A stretch of 34,766 nt of DNA from Enterococcus lactis (GCF_015751045.1 NZ_BNJW01000025.1:1-34766), one strand, 5' to 3'. Counted from the stretch's first letter, positions 25,142-34,327 are shown. Notes: a model not told the origin generated them from the sequence alone. Numbers and translations are program-made.

Positions 25142-25666
25142 TTGACTGAATACTTGAATGTAGGAAAAATCGTAAACACACAAGGTATCAAAGGTGAAGT
25201 CCGTGTGATCTCAACAACGGATTTCCCAGAGGAACGTTACAAAAAAGGGACGGTGCTGACATTATTCCAAGATGGAAAAGCACCTATTGAATTAACGGTC
25301 AAAAGTCATCGTAAACATAAAAATTTTGACTTATTGAGTTTTGAAGGTCATCCTTCGATCAACGATGTGGAAAAATATCGGGATGGCATATTGAAAGTGT
25401 CAAAAGACAACTCTGTAGATCTAGATGAAAATGAATTCTATTACCACGAGATCATCGGTCTGCGTGTGGTGGAAGAAGATGGAACGGAACTAGGTAAAGT
25501 AAAAGAAATCTTGTCACCAGGCGCTAATGATGTTTGGGTCGTTCAACGTCCGAAAAAGGCTGATATCTTGCTTCCATATATCGCTTCTGTCGTCAAAGAA
25601 GTTGATTTAGAAGCTGGAGTGATCCGTGTAGAAATCCCAGAAGGACTGATTGACGATGAAGATTGA
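25142..25666 (+). CDS. rimM: 16S rRNA processing protein RimM
   Basis: 174 residues from TTG 25142; GGGGA (25131-25135) at six bases and the family N-terminus [16 protein letters not shown] decide this start. The RimM domain (1-90) and the PRC-barrel (about 95-172, [16 protein letters not shown] and GANDVWVVQ) are both present. RimM binds S19 and helps mature the 3' head of 16S rRNA. The end overlaps trmD by 11 bp. An extended -10 (TGCTAAAAT, 25102-25110) lies upstream. Confidence 0.95.
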   Translation: MTEYLNVGKIVNTQGIKGEVRVISTTDFPEERYKKGTVLTLFQDGKAPIELTVKSHRKHKNFDLLSFEGHPSINDVEKYRDGILKVSKDNSVDLDENEFYYHEIIGLRVVEEDGTELGKVKEILSPGANDVWVVQRPKKADILLPYIASVVKEVDLEAGVIRVEIPEGLIDDED

Positions 25667-26417
25667 TGTATTGACTTTATTTCCACGAATGTTTGAAGGT
25701 CCTATGGGTGAATCCATCATCGGCAAGGCTGTAGATAAAGGTTTATTAGACATCAATATCTCTAACTTCCGCGACTATTCAGATAATAAACATCAGACAG
25801 TAGACGACTATCCATATGGCGGAGGAGCAGGTATGTTGCTTAAAGTCCAGCCAATCTATGATAATATCCAAGCAATTGAACAAGCTGCACCTGATGTCAA
25901 GAAACGAGTCATCCTTCTTGATCCAGCTGGTAAACGATTCGATCAGAAAATGGCAGAAGAATTTTCACAAGAAGAACACCTGGTATTCATTTGTGGTCAC
26001 TACGAGGGGTATGATGAACGTATCCGCACATTAGTGACAGATGAAGTTTCTTTAGGGGATTATGTCCTTACTGGGGGAGAATTAGGTGCGATGGTCATGA
26101 TCGATGCAACAGTTCGGCTGTTGCCAGATGTGTTAGGCAATCAGACTTCTGCCCAAACCGATTCTTATTCAACTGGTCTATTAGAACATCCCCAATATAC
26201 TCGTCCAGCAGAATATAAAGGGATGAAAGTACCAGAAGTATTGACAAATGGAAATCATAAATTGATTGAAGAATGGCAATTAAAAGAGTCGCTAAGAAGA
26301 ACCTATCAACGCCGACCTGATCTCTTGGAAACACTTGAATGGACGCCTCAAATGACGAAATTTTTAGAAGAAATCAAGAAAGAAGAGCAAGAAAAAACAG
26401 CAGATGTAGCCAAGTAA
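25656..26417 (+). CDS. trmD: tRNA (guanine-37-N1)-methyltransferase TrmD
   Basis: 253 residues. ATG 25656 gives the usual [10 protein letters not shown] start. The SPOUT trefoil-knot region is clear: [12 protein letters not shown] (about 110-121), then [20 protein letters not shown], and the C-terminal domain with [19 protein letters not shown]. It methylates G37 of tRNAs to prevent frameshifting, using S-adenosylmethionine. Overlaps rimM by 11 bp and is followed, after a promoter and leader, by rplS. Confidence 0.96.
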   Translation: MKIDVLTLFPRMFEGPMGESIIGKAVDKGLLDINISNFRDYSDNKHQTVDDYPYGGGAGMLLKVQPIYDNIQAIEQAAPDVKKRVILLDPAGKRFDQKMAEEFSQEEHLVFICGHYEGYDERIRTLVTDEVSLGDYVLTGGELGAMVMIDATVRLLPDVLGNQTSAQTDSYSTGLLEHPQYTRPAEYKGMKVPEVLTNGNHKLIEEWQLKESLRRTYQRRPDLLETLEWTPQMTKFLEEIKKEEQEKTADVAK

Positions 26418-26434
26418 CTTTTTCTAAAATCTTC

Positions 26435-26463
26435 TTTACAGTAGATTGATAGTATGTTAATAT
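26435..26463 (+). promoter_or_regulatory. rplS promoter
   Basis: TTTACA (26435-26440) and TAATAT (26458-26463) are 17 bp apart. Transcription would start near 26470, giving an 80-base leader before rplS. Confidence 0.7.
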
Positions 26464-26469
26464 TTTATG

Positions 26470-26535
26470 GTGAGTGCACAAGCACTTAACTATTACGATA
26501 TTCCGCTGTGAGAGAAGCTCATAAGAATATTTGGA
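26470..26535 (+). ncRNA. Probable L19 leader (autoregulatory RNA before rplS)
   Basis: Two structures follow the start point. The first pairs AGTGC with GCACT around ACAA (about 26474-26487). The second (about 26500-26532) pairs ATATTC with GAATAT and inside it TGAG with CTCA. Position, size and the ATATTCCGCTG lead resemble the L19 leader known upstream of rplS in Firmicutes, where L19 protein is thought to bind and repress. The match is from memory of that family; a covariance search would decide. Confidence 0.55.
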
Positions 26536-26552
26536 ATAAGGAGAAGAAAACC

Positions 26553-26900
26553 ATGAATCCATTAATCGAAGAATTAACAAAAGACCAATTACGTTCTGAC
26601 ATCCCAGCGTTCCGCCCTGGTGACACTGTGCGTGTTCACGCAAAAGTTGTCGAAGGTACTCGTGAACGTATCCAGTTATTTGAAGGTGTTGTTATCAAAC
26701 GCCGCGGTGCTGGAATCAGCGAAACTTATACAGTACGTAAAGTTTCTAACGGAGTGGGCGTTGAGCGTACATTCCCATTGCACACACCACGTGTTGCAAA
26801 AATCGAAGTAGTTCGCTACGGTAAAGTACGTCGTGCAAAATTGTACTACCTACGTGCATTACACGGAAAAGCTGCTCGTATCAAAGAAATCCGTCGTTAA
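26553..26900 (+). CDS. rplS: 50S ribosomal protein L19
   Basis: 115 residues, full length. ATG 26553 follows AAGGAG. Family motifs: [39 protein letters not shown], the ending [18 protein letters not shown]19 sits at the interface between the ribosomal subunits. It is preceded by its own promoter and a structured leader and followed by a strong terminator. Confidence 0.97.
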   Translation: MNPLIEELTKDQLRSDIPAFRPGDTVRVHAKVVEGTRERIQLFEGVVIKRRGAGISETYTVRKVSNGVGVERTFPLHTPRVAKIEVVRYGKVRRAKLYYLRALHGKAARIKEIRR

Positions 26901-26918
26901 TCATCGTTATCAGACTGA

Positions 26919-26953
26919 GAAAGAACCCTTGGTATTCAAGGGTTCTTTTTTTG
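26919..26953 (+). terminator. Terminator after rplS
   Basis: AAAGAACCCTTG pairs with CAAGGGTTCTTT around GTATT, followed by a run of T. Confidence 0.95.
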
Positions 26954-27158
26954 TTCTTATCATGTACGCAATATTCTTGATTCAGTATTTTTTTATTACT
27001 CGACTGGGCGAATAACTTATTAGGATGAGTCTTCCGACAAATATTAGTAAAAAAAAGAGCCATGTGATAATATCTTTCTTGAGAGTAACCGCTTTAACAA
27101 AAAATACAGAATATTCTAACATAAATGGAGTATTCTTAGAATCAAAAGGAGAAATAAG

Positions 27159-27452
27159 ATGATTTATACTTACACGGAGCAAGAGAAGATGAAAGTTTTG
27201 GAGACGTTTATGAAGGATGGAAAAGTAAAATAAGTACCAAGCGCAACAAAAAAGAAATACATCCTGCTGAAAGAAGTCTTGAAACGATTCGAACATGGAG
27301 TAATCTATACAGAAACAGAAGTCAATTCGATATTGATGGACATATTTTCTAGTGCTGATTATGTCGAACAAAGGCGTTATCTAATCACATTCGGTTTTTT
27401 CAAAAGAAGTTCGGATAGTCGAGCGTATCAGTTGATGGGAAATGAAAATTAG
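27159..27452 (+). pseudogene. DUF2087 protein, internal TAA
   Basis: A 97-codon frame with AAAGGAG ahead of the ATG and a single in-frame TAA at 27231-27233 (codon 25). Downstream, VPSATKKKYILLKEVLKRF and YTETEVNSIL then YVEQRRYLITFGFFKRS follow the DUF2087 pattern, a small domain often fused to a regulator. The codon before GTACCA would be CAA (Gln) in an intact gene, and CAA to TAA is a single C-to-T change. No restart codon with a ribosome site is evident soon after the stop, so it is probably inactive. The role of DUF2087 is unknown. A TTGAGA-like -35 lies near 27080 but no clear promoter. Confidence 0.75.
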
Positions 27453-27474
27453 AAGTTTTGATGTATACTAATTG

Positions 27475-27529
27475 AAAAAAATTCAAGTATGCGGCGTAGA
27501 ACCAATGTCGCATACTTGAATTTTTTTTG
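27475..27529. terminator. Terminator after the DUF2087 remnant
   Basis: AAAAAATTCAAGTATGCG pairs with CGCATACTTGAATTTTTT around a 14-base loop. A T run closes it on the plus strand and an A run opens it, so it can work from both sides. Confidence 0.85.
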
Positions 27530-27542
27530 TCATCTTGTGAAA

Positions 27543-27563
27543 TTGGTTGAAACTTTCAACCAA
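27543..27563. promoter_or_regulatory. Perfect palindrome upstream of alsS
   Basis: TTGGTTGAAA and TTTCAACCAA are separated by a single C: two exact 10-base half sites. As an RNA hairpin it would have to sacrifice pairs for a loop, so a dimeric protein site is more natural. It is not a CcpA site, as the central CG is missing. It lies about 80 bp before the alsS -35. Confidence 0.45.
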
Positions 27564-27605
27564 GAATGACAGTTTTTTATGTAAAAACTGTCATTCTTTT
27601 TCATT
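27564..27605 (+). terminator. Second hairpin upstream of alsS
   Basis: AGAATGACAGTTTTT pairs exactly with AAAAACTGTCATTCT around TATGT, followed by TTTCATTTTTT. It follows the palindrome directly and would stop any transcript coming from the left before alsS. Confidence 0.75.
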
Positions 27606-27621
27606 TTTTGAAACATATGGC

Positions 27622-27650
27622 TAAACAAATGAAATAAAACGTGCTATACT
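27622..27650 (+). promoter_or_regulatory. alsS promoter
   Basis: TAAACA (27622-27627) and TATACT (27645-27650) are 17 bp apart, with TGC before the -10. The leader of about 85 bases that follows holds a small CAG...CTG hairpin (near 27663-27677). Confidence 0.65.
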
Positions 27651-27741
27651 TCTGAATGAAACAGGTTTAGAAACTGTATCACTTGTTTGTGATTATTTCT
27701 AACTAATAATTAAAAATAAAGCATAAAAAGGACGATGTTCA

Positions 27742-29406
27742 ATGGCTGAAAAAATGAAACAAGGTTCGAAATCTGTAGTAGAAAGTTTGATCAATCATCA
27801 CGTTGATTATGTATTCGGTATACCAGGCGCAAAAATCGATGGTGTATTTAATGAATTAGAGGATCAAGGTCCTGAATTAATCGTAACTCGTCACGAACAA
27901 AATGCTGCATTTATGGCACAAGCAATCGGACGTATCACAGGAGAACCCGGGGTTGTTATCGCAACAAGTGGTCCAGGTGCTAGTAACTTAGCTACAGGTT
28001 TGGTAACAGCGACAGCAGAAGGAGACCCAGTTTTAGCAATTGCCGGACAAGTAAAACGAAGCGATCTATTGAAGTTGACCCATCAAAGCATGGATAATGC
28101 AGCGCTGTTCCAGCCAATCACAAAATACAGTGCAGAAATCCAAGATCCGGAAACAATTTCAGAAGTGATTGCCAATGCTTATCGTATGGCTAAGAGCTCA
28201 AAAAAAGGAGCGAGTTTTATCAGTATTCCTCAAGACGTAGTGGATGCGCCAGTTCAAGGTAATATCATCAAGCCATTGAGTGATCCTAAATTAGGTTCTG
28301 CTTCTGCAGATGATATCCGTTACTTAGCCGAACGCATCAGGGAAGCAAAACTACCGGTATTATTAGTAGGTATGCGGGGATCAAGCGAAAAAGAAACATT
28401 AGCTATCCGACAATTAGTTGAAAAGACAGCATTGCCTGTTGTAGAGACATTCCAAGCAGCAGGAGTGATCTCACGTGAATTAGAAGCGCATTTCTTTGGT
28501 CGTGTGGGATTGTTTAGAAACCAACCAGGCGATATGCTTTTGAAACGAAGCGACCTAGTCATCGCAATTGGCTATGATCCAATCGAATATGAAGCAAGAA
28601 ACTGGAACGCAGAAAAAGATGCGCGGATCATTGTGATCGATGAAGCACCAGCTGAAATCGATCCGTTTATGCAGCCTGAAAGAGAGTTGATTGGCGATAT
28701 CTCAGCTACTCTTGATTTATTGACAGGTTCATTAGAGCCTCAACAAGTGTCAGAAGATGCGAAAGAATATTTAGCTTCTCTTCAAGCAAAACTAACGGAG
28801 CGGGATATTGTCCAATCAAAAGGAGAAGCAGGTATTTTGCATCCTTTAGAAGTCATCAACACACTTCAATCAAAAGTAACAGATGATATGACCGTTACTG
28901 TAGATGTAGGGAGTCATTATATTTGGATGGCACGCCACTTTAGAAGTTATGAACCCCGACATCTGTTATTCAGTAATGGTATGCAAACGCTTGGTGTAGC
29001 ATTACCATGGGCAATTTCTGCTGCACTGGTACGTCCAAATACACAAATCGTATCAGTTTCCGGAGATGGCGGATTTTTATTCTCTGCCCAAGATTTAGAA
29101 ACGGCCGTACGTAAAAAATTGAATATCGTTCATTTGATTTGGAATGATGGACGCTACAATATGGTAGAGTTTCAAGAAAAAATGAAATATCAACGGGCGT
29201 CAGGTGTAGACTTTGGTCCAGTTGATTTTGTGAAATATGCAGAAGCTTTTGGTGCTAAAGGGATCCGAGCTACAAGTGTAGAGGAATTAGAAAAAGCTTT
29301 AGAAGAAGGTTTTGCGACAGAAGGACCCGTAATTATTGATATTCCGATCGATTACCGTGATAATGAGAAATTGGGAGAAACAATCTTACCAGATCAATTC
29401 TATTAA
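27742..29406 (+). CDS. alsS: Acetolactate synthase, catabolic type
   Basis: 554 residues. The catalytic Glu52 lies in [13 protein letters not shown], and the thiamine diphosphate motif is [14 protein letters not shown] followed by [10 protein letters not shown]. The length and the partner gene alsD, 12 bp downstream, mark the catabolic enzyme, which needs no FAD. It joins two pyruvate molecules into acetolactate, releasing carbon dioxide, and so draws off excess pyruvate during acid stress. AAGGACG lies before the ATG at 27742. Its promoter is at 27622-27650 and it carries three upstream hairpins/palindromes. Confidence 0.95.
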   Translation: MAEKMKQGSKSVVESLINHHVDYVFGIPGAKIDGVFNELEDQGPELIVTRHEQNAAFMAQAIGRITGEPGVVIATSGPGASNLATGLVTATAEGDPVLAIAGQVKRSDLLKLTHQSMDNAALFQPITKYSAEIQDPETISEVIANAYRMAKSSKKGASFISIPQDVVDAPVQGNIIKPLSDPKLGSASADDIRYLAERIREAKLPVLLVGMRGSSEKETLAIRQLVEKTALPVVETFQAAGVISRELEAHFFGRVGLFRNQPGDMLLKRSDLVIAIGYDPIEYEARNWNAEKDARIIVIDEAPAEIDPFMQPERELIGDISATLDLLTGSLEPQQVSEDAKEYLASLQAKLTERDIVQSKGEAGILHPLEVINTLQSKVTDDMTVTVDVGSHYIWMARHFRSYEPRHLLFSNGMQTLGVALPWAISAALVRPNTQIVSVSGDGGFLFSAQDLETAVRKKLNIVHLIWNDGRYNMVEFQEKMKYQRASGVDFGPVDFVKYAEAFGAKGIRATSVEELEKALEEGFATEGPVIIDIPIDYRDNEKLGETILPDQFY

Positions 29407-29418
29407 GGAAGTGGCGAC

Positions 29419-30129
29419 ATGACTGAAAAAATCTTATACCAGCACGGGACATTAGGAGCTTTGATGGCCGGCTTGATGGATGGAACAGAAACGATTGCTC
29501 ATATATTGGAAAAAGGAACTCTGGGATTGGGAACATTGCATGGACTTGATGGTGAAGTCATCTTTTTAGATGGCGTAGCTTATCAAGGAAGATCAGATGG
29601 CTCAGTTGTCCAATTAGATGGAAGTGAACTTACCCCCTATGCAGCAATTACAGATTTTACGCCAGATACTAGTTTTTCTGTTTCAGAATCTGCAGATGGA
29701 GAACAATTGAAAAAAGACATCTTAGTAAAAGAAGATGGGGAAAATCTATTTTTAGCAGTGAAGATAACTGGATTATTCAAAAACATGCATATCCGTATCA
29801 TGCCGAAACAAGAAAAGCCTTATCGAAGACTAGCAAAAATTTCAGAGTCTCAACCAGAATTCCAACAAAGCAACATTCATGGAACATTAGTTGGGTTCTT
29901 TACGCCTGAATTATTCCAAGGAGTTGCTGCAGCGGGATTTCATCTGCATTTTATCGATGATACACATACATTTGGTGGACATGTAATGGATTTTGAAGTA
30001 ACTGAAGGAAATGTGGAAATCAGCCGCATCTCGTCCCTTGTACAGCACTTTCCAGTTGATGATCCGACTTTTGTTCATGAAACGATTGATTATGCTGATT
30101 TAGCAGCAGAAATCCAACAAGCAGAATAG
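29419..30129 (+). CDS. alsD: Alpha-acetolactate decarboxylase
   Basis: 236 residues, normal length. The zinc ligands are His175, His177 and His188 in FHLHFIDD and TFGGHV, with the 2 and 11 residue spacing known from the Bacillus brevis enzyme. It converts acetolactate to acetoin, the second step after AlsS. AAGGAAGTGG precedes the ATG, 12 bp after alsS, so the two form one operon. Terminator at 30139-30188. Confidence 0.95.
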   Translation: MTEKILYQHGTLGALMAGLMDGTETIAHILEKGTLGLGTLHGLDGEVIFLDGVAYQGRSDGSVVQLDGSELTPYAAITDFTPDTSFSVSESADGEQLKKDILVKEDGENLFLAVKITGLFKNMHIRIMPKQEKPYRRLAKISESQPEFQQSNIHGTLVGFFTPELFQGVAAAGFHLHFIDDTHTFGGHVMDFEVTEGNVEISRISSLVQHFPVDDPTFVHETIDYADLAAEIQQAE

Positions 30130-30138
30130 AAAAAGACA

Positions 30139-30188
30139 GCGAGATGCGTTCAAGGTGATCAACCTGACGTATCTCGTTTTTTTGAGGA
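30139..30188 (+). terminator. Terminator after alsS-alsD
   Basis: CGAGAT, CGT and AGGT-type segments pair with AACC, ACG and ATCTCG around GATC, followed by seven T. Small mismatches interrupt the stem. Confidence 0.85.
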
Positions 30189-30258
30189 GGAAACCTAGCG
30201 TTTACTAAAAAACTGAGCTATAATCTTCTCCATAGATCAAAAAGGAGCGGTTTTTATC

Positions 30259-30756
30259 ATGTGGACAGAAAAACAGAAAAAAGATGCATACGAAATTCTA
30301 TTATTACAGCAACAAGGATTATTAGAAGCAGAAGATAACTGGTTAGCAAATTTAGCAAATTCATCTGCATTGTTGAATGAAACATTACCTGAGACCGTCT
30401 TTGCAGGATACTATTTATTTGATGGTAATGAATTGATTTTAGGACCGTTCCAAGGGCGAGTTTCCTGCACACGTATCAAGATGGGAAAAGGAGTTTGTGG
30501 AGAGTCAGCTGAAAAACAAGCGACATTGATCGTTGACGATGTCAAAAAACATGAAAACTATATTTCCTGTGATTCAGCCGCACAATCAGAAATCGTTGTA
30601 CCAATGGTAAAAGAGGGTCATTTAATCGGTGTTTTAGATATCGATTGCGGAGTAACGAAAGGGTACGATGAAATCGATCAAGCATTTCTAGAAAAATATG
30701 TAGATCTTTTATTAGCAAATTTTAATATAAATGCCTTTTCATTTATTAATAACTAA
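30259..30756 (+). CDS. msrC: Free methionine-(R)-sulfoxide reductase, GAF domain
   Basis: 165 residues, a single GAF domain. The three cysteines of the fRMsr family are all present: Cys70 (VSCTRIKMG), Cys80 (GVCGESA) and Cys104 (ISCDSAAQSEIVVPM), followed by GVLDIDC. The enzyme reduces free, not protein-bound, methionine-R-sulfoxide using thioredoxin and helps resist oxidative stress. AAAGGAG lies before the ATG. A TATAAT at 30219-30224 may be its -10, with a weak -35. Single-gene unit with its own terminator. Confidence 0.92.
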   Translation: MWTEKQKKDAYEILLLQQQGLLEAEDNWLANLANSSALLNETLPETVFAGYYLFDGNELILGPFQGRVSCTRIKMGKGVCGESAEKQATLIVDDVKKHENYISCDSAAQSEIVVPMVKEGHLIGVLDIDCGVTKGYDEIDQAFLEKYVDLLLANFNINAFSFINN

Positions 30757-30798
30757 AATCGATTATTGAAACAAAAAAGAAGAGAAATCAAGAATAAA

Positions 30799-30850
30799 AA
30801 GAGCCGGAAAGACAGTGGGCATATCTGTTTTTCGGTTTTTTTATTTTTTT
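30799..30850 (+). terminator. Terminator after msrC
   Basis: GCCGGAAAGACAG pairs, with one bulge, with CTGTTTTTCGG, followed by a T run that goes on past 30840. Confidence 0.85.
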
Positions 30851-30941
30851 ATAAAATCACAAGTGTTATTGGTTTTCATAATCATATTTTAATGGTATTA
30901 TCATTTTAAATAATGAAAAACACATTAAGGGTGGATGAAAT

Positions 30942-31202
30942 ATGAATAACGAAACTATCATTTTAGGAAAAAAATATATTTGCCAACCTATTGGCTTGAA
31001 ACAAAAAGTGGTTGGAGAAGTAATCAGTAAATTAGAAAATTGTGTTGTGATCTGCGTAGACGAATATCATGACGTCGATCGCAATGAAATATTAGAAAAA
31101 TGCGGAAAAGTAGTGGCAAAATACACTCACGTTTATGAGTTGGAAACGACAGAATATCTATATAATTACAGCAATAAATATGAACATACTTTAGTTTCAT
31201 AA
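30942..31202 (+). CDS. Small hypothetical protein
   Basis: 86 residues, soluble, with a central VVGEVISKLENCVVICVDEYHDVD and ending in a Tyr-rich stretch. Four cysteines lie at ICQP, NCVV, ICVD and KCGK. I do not recognise a family. GGGTGG precedes the ATG at 30942. TATTAT near 30892 with TGG before it is a possible extended -10. It is followed by a strong bidirectional terminator. No function proposed. Confidence 0.6.
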   Translation: MNNETIILGKKYICQPIGLKQKVVGEVISKLENCVVICVDEYHDVDRNEILEKCGKVVAKYTHVYELETTEYLYNYSNKYEHTLVS

Positions 31203-31206
31203 AGAT

Positions 31207-31264
31207 TTTAAATAAAGTGCCTTCAAAAGCGAGGAGTCCAAGCTTTTGAAGTCACTTTATTTAG
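31207..31264. terminator. Bidirectional terminator between 30942 gene and lipoprotein remnant
   Basis: AAATAAAGTG, CTTCAAAAGC pair with GCTTTTGAAG, CACTTTATTT, with short internal loops. A and T runs on both flanks suit stop signals in either direction. Confidence 0.85.
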
Positions 31265-31295
31265 TTGGCGTTGTTTTTTTATGATTTTTGATTTA

Positions 31296-31812
31296 TTAAA
31301 AAGGTTCGCCTAGAGAATCTGTTTCTGTAACAATACCTTGTGAAGAAACTCGATAAAAATCTATAGTACCAGAGCCGTCCAGTTGTCGAATGGATCTACT
31401 AGTTGCCTTAAGAAGATAGCCCGAGCAAATCATTTTAAAAAATGCAAAACTGATATCATAATCATTTAGATCAGGTTTATTATCCGTAAAGTATTTGTAA
31501 AGCTTGTGCCTGATCAGGAGTAAACGTAGAACTATCATAGTTATTTGTTGAAGAAGACAAAGAAGTTGACTTAGAGTTTACTTGAAATGATGAAGATGTG
31601 CTGTTAGTTTCTCTAACATGTATTTTTTAGTGGAAGAAACTTTTATATCGGAAGTTTCAGAAGTTTCTCCAGAAGAATTTTTCTTATTTCTAGAAATTGT
31701 TGATCGATACTACTCGAAATGTGGATATCTGAAGATATACTCTTTGACTAGGAATTTCCACAAGCAGTAAGTAAAAATAAGCTTGATAAACTGATAAGTA
31801 GAATTTTTTCAT
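31296..31812 (-). pseudogene. Ser/Thr-rich lipoprotein gene with several lesions
   Basis: The ATG at 31812 is followed by an A6 run (31804-31809 on the gene strand). With one A more, the frame reads KILLISLSSLFLLTACGNS, a good lipoprotein signal with lipobox LTAC, and then meets TAG. Further on, different frames carry a Ser/Thr-rich linker (SSFQVNSKSTSLSSST), then TPDQAQALQ, and the C-terminal domain ending in IDFYRVSSQGIVTETDSLGEPF. At least two more frame changes are needed. This is clear decay of a surface lipoprotein of an enterococcal type; its role is not known. Confidence 0.75.
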
Positions 31813-31910
31813 TATATACACAATCCTTATACTGTAATTTGGCATATACCTATGCTAAATATTAGGCAAAAACAATGCAAAAATATTAAGTCTTTTATTA
31901 AGCCAAAATA

Positions 31911-31938
31911 AAAAAACGTTGATTTATCAACGTTTTTT
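31911..31938. terminator. Perfect hairpin at the phage junction
   Basis: AAAAAACGTTGAT pairs exactly with ATCAACGTTTTTT over a TT loop, with A and T tails, so it works in both directions. It closes host DNA just before the first phage sequence. Confidence 0.85.
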
Positions 31939-31972
31939 ACAGTATCTATTAGTCTCAACCATACATATATAT

Positions 31973-32122
31973 ATGGAGACGGCGGGTTCAGGCAATAACA
32001 TTGGGGTGTACGTTGATGCAGCAACTGCTAGATATGCCAAGCCAGTTGCAGGATTTGCGACAACTGAAAATAAAATTATTGGCAGAGGTTTGATTATCAA
32101 TAATGGGCAGGTGTTAAGTTAA
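31973..32122 (+). pseudogene. 3' fragment of a phage tail gene
   Basis: The last 49 or so codons of a gene, ending in TAA at 32120-32122, with GLIINNGQVLS at the C-terminus. The frame is open further 5' (to 31919), but that part covers the host terminator and an AT-repeat and has no ribosome site, so I take the 5' part of the gene to be missing. The stop overlaps the start of the BppU gene (TAATG), as is usual in tail operons. The identity of the tail protein is not clear; the ATG at 31973 could be used as a start but lacks a ribosome site. Confidence 0.5.
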
Positions 32123-34314
32123 TGGTTTATAAGATGAATGAATCGATCATTGTGATTCAAGCAGAAGCCACTAGTCCAAACAGGACGAATGTTGTTTTTT
32201 GGTCGCATGATCGAGGAACAGCTAAGCTTCGAATGAAGTTAGTTCGGAAAAACGGCATCCCTCAAAGCTTACCCGAAGGGACAACTGTTCCGATTCGCTT
32301 GATGTTCAAATCTGCAACGGCAGAAGGTGGTTATGGTAAACATGACTATCTAGCTACGGTAGAAGATCCTGTGAATGGTATTGTATTTATCGTATTAGAA
32401 GATAATATTTTAGGATATGTCGGTAAAGTAGGAGGTAGCGTATATATTGATTTTCCAAACGACCGCTCGTTAGATACAGCTGGTCGTTTTACTTTTTATA
32501 TCAAACGCAGTCCAATTGATGATAGTACGCCAGAGCTGGAAGATTATTATTTCAATGGGTTTAGCCAGACAATCGATAAAATCGAAAAAATTCTAGCTGA
32601 TGGAAAGCTAGAGATTGAAAAGAAAATTGCGGAATCCGAAACGCAGATTGATGCGAAAGTAAAAGACACAAACGACAAAATCACGAAAGCTAATCAAGAT
32701 GTCGCAACTCTCAATACTAATATTGATAAAGCGAATGATCGTATTGATCAAACCAATCAGCAAATCGGCGACCTCGGCAAGCTGAAAAAGATGTACAGTA
32801 ACAGCATTGACTTCGGGGACTATGATTATTCGGGAAGACCTAACTTATTCCTAAATTTAGATTTTTCAAAACTAAGTAAAAATGCTTCAGAGATTACAGA
32901 ACCTCCTGCTTATGTTAAAGACGGCGGTTCGCATTTTGTACTTGACTTTAGCGATCCGTCAGCAAACGATGTAAGTAGAAGCGTATATATTCCATCTGTA
33001 GGACGGTTAGAAAAAGGCTCTACTTATATCGTAACTGTGCCTATAATGATTAGTGAGGATTTCTCCACAAATTACGGCTCTTCGCCTATCTATCCGTATT
33101 GTGTATCAGCTAATAACGTTGTGACACGTGTCACTTATTTATATCCAGATAATAGTTGTAGGGGAAAATGGGGGTTCATTAAAGAGACATTTACTGTACC
33201 TGAAAACGTGTCAGACGGAGAATTTACTTATTTTTAGGTTTACTCGACTAAAGGACAAGTCGGCAAACTCTACATTGGTTATGATATTAAGATTGAGAAA
33301 GTAACGTCAACAAGTGATACGGCAACTCCTTACCAGCCAAATTTACTCGATGCGCCATATTATTTGAGTAAAAAAACACTAGGTAAAAATTTACTTGATC
33401 CAACTGGCATTACAAGTAGCTCATATTTGCTTCTAACTAAAACACCAAGCGAAAAGTTACTTAAAGACCAGACCTATACTATTACACTTAAAGGAACTAA
33501 ACCGGCAACGCAGACATTCCGTTGTTTTGTACAATATGAAACTAATGGTTCTACTGTGAATCTTTTTGATATGAAACCAGTTGAAGGTCTTGTTGATGAG
33601 TGGCAATTGACATTTAAAGCAACTAGAAGCGCCACTGATATAACTGGGAGACTATATGTTTATCAAGTGCCAAATACAAGTTTAGGTCAATGTAAAGTAG
33701 AATGGATAAAACTAGAAAAAGGCGACACACGAACCCCAAATATTAGTGAATATAAATACTGTGGTGAAGGATTGAAAGACAGCAACAATCCCAATGATTA
33801 CAGTTGGGACATCACGCCTGAATATGCTGAAAAAGGCTTGAATAATACGGTTAGTTTGACCGAGCCACAGTCAGTTGAAGGTTTAAAAAACTTTGAGGAT
33901 GGGTTGCAGATTGCAGGTGAAGAAGTTGCGACAGTTGCAGAAAGTACAGGTTGGCTTGCTCTTACACTTGTGGACGGTTTCGAAGTAGCTGAGAATAATC
34001 CACCTCAATATAAAATCACGTATCAAGCAAATGGTGATAATGAAATTGAGTTTAGAGGTGAGTTCCAACTGACCGGAGGGACAAAATTTACAAAGGATAC
34101 AAGTTATTATCCATTCGGACGTGCTAATCAAGCTACAAATATACCAAATGAGTTGAAACCTGACCGAACCGCCTTTGGTTACGGCGCAACAAGTACAGGT
34201 GTCGGTGGTCGGCTAGCTGTAACCACAACGCCAACTTTTGTATTCATACCTGGCGATTCAGATGGTACTTATTGTTCCATTAGTCCTTTACGGTACACGC
34301 AAACAAAAAAATAA
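32122..34314 (+). pseudogene. Phage baseplate upper protein (BppU type), internal TAG
   Basis: A 731-codon frame with a single in-frame TAG at 33235-33237 (codon 372). Residues 1-140 match the BppU N-terminal domain (NRTNVVFWSHDRGTAKLRMK, GKHDYLATVED). A coiled coil covers about 155-225 (many I/L heptads, DTNDKITKANQDVATLNTNI). After it come beta-rich modules, split by the TAG, with GKNLLDPTGI and a C-terminal GRLAVTTTPTFVFIPGDSDG domain that likely binds sugars. The codon before GTTTAC would be CAG, so one C-to-T change explains it. BppU builds the host-recognition baseplate in lactococcal-type siphophages. The 5' product alone (371 residues) keeps the anchor but loses the binding part. Confidence 0.75.
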
Positions 34315-34327
34315 AGGAGTGAAATAA

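Noticed and set aside
26901-27158. Possible small gene or RNA between rplS and the DUF2087 remnant.
   Set aside because: Only the rplS terminator and AT-rich DNA with short partial repeats (GAATATTC and AGTATTCTTAGAAT) are seen; no frame with a start and ribosome site.
31919-31972. A start at ATG 31919 for the phage tail fragment.
   Set aside because: The codons would lie in the bidirectional terminator and an AT repeat, and no ribosome site is present.
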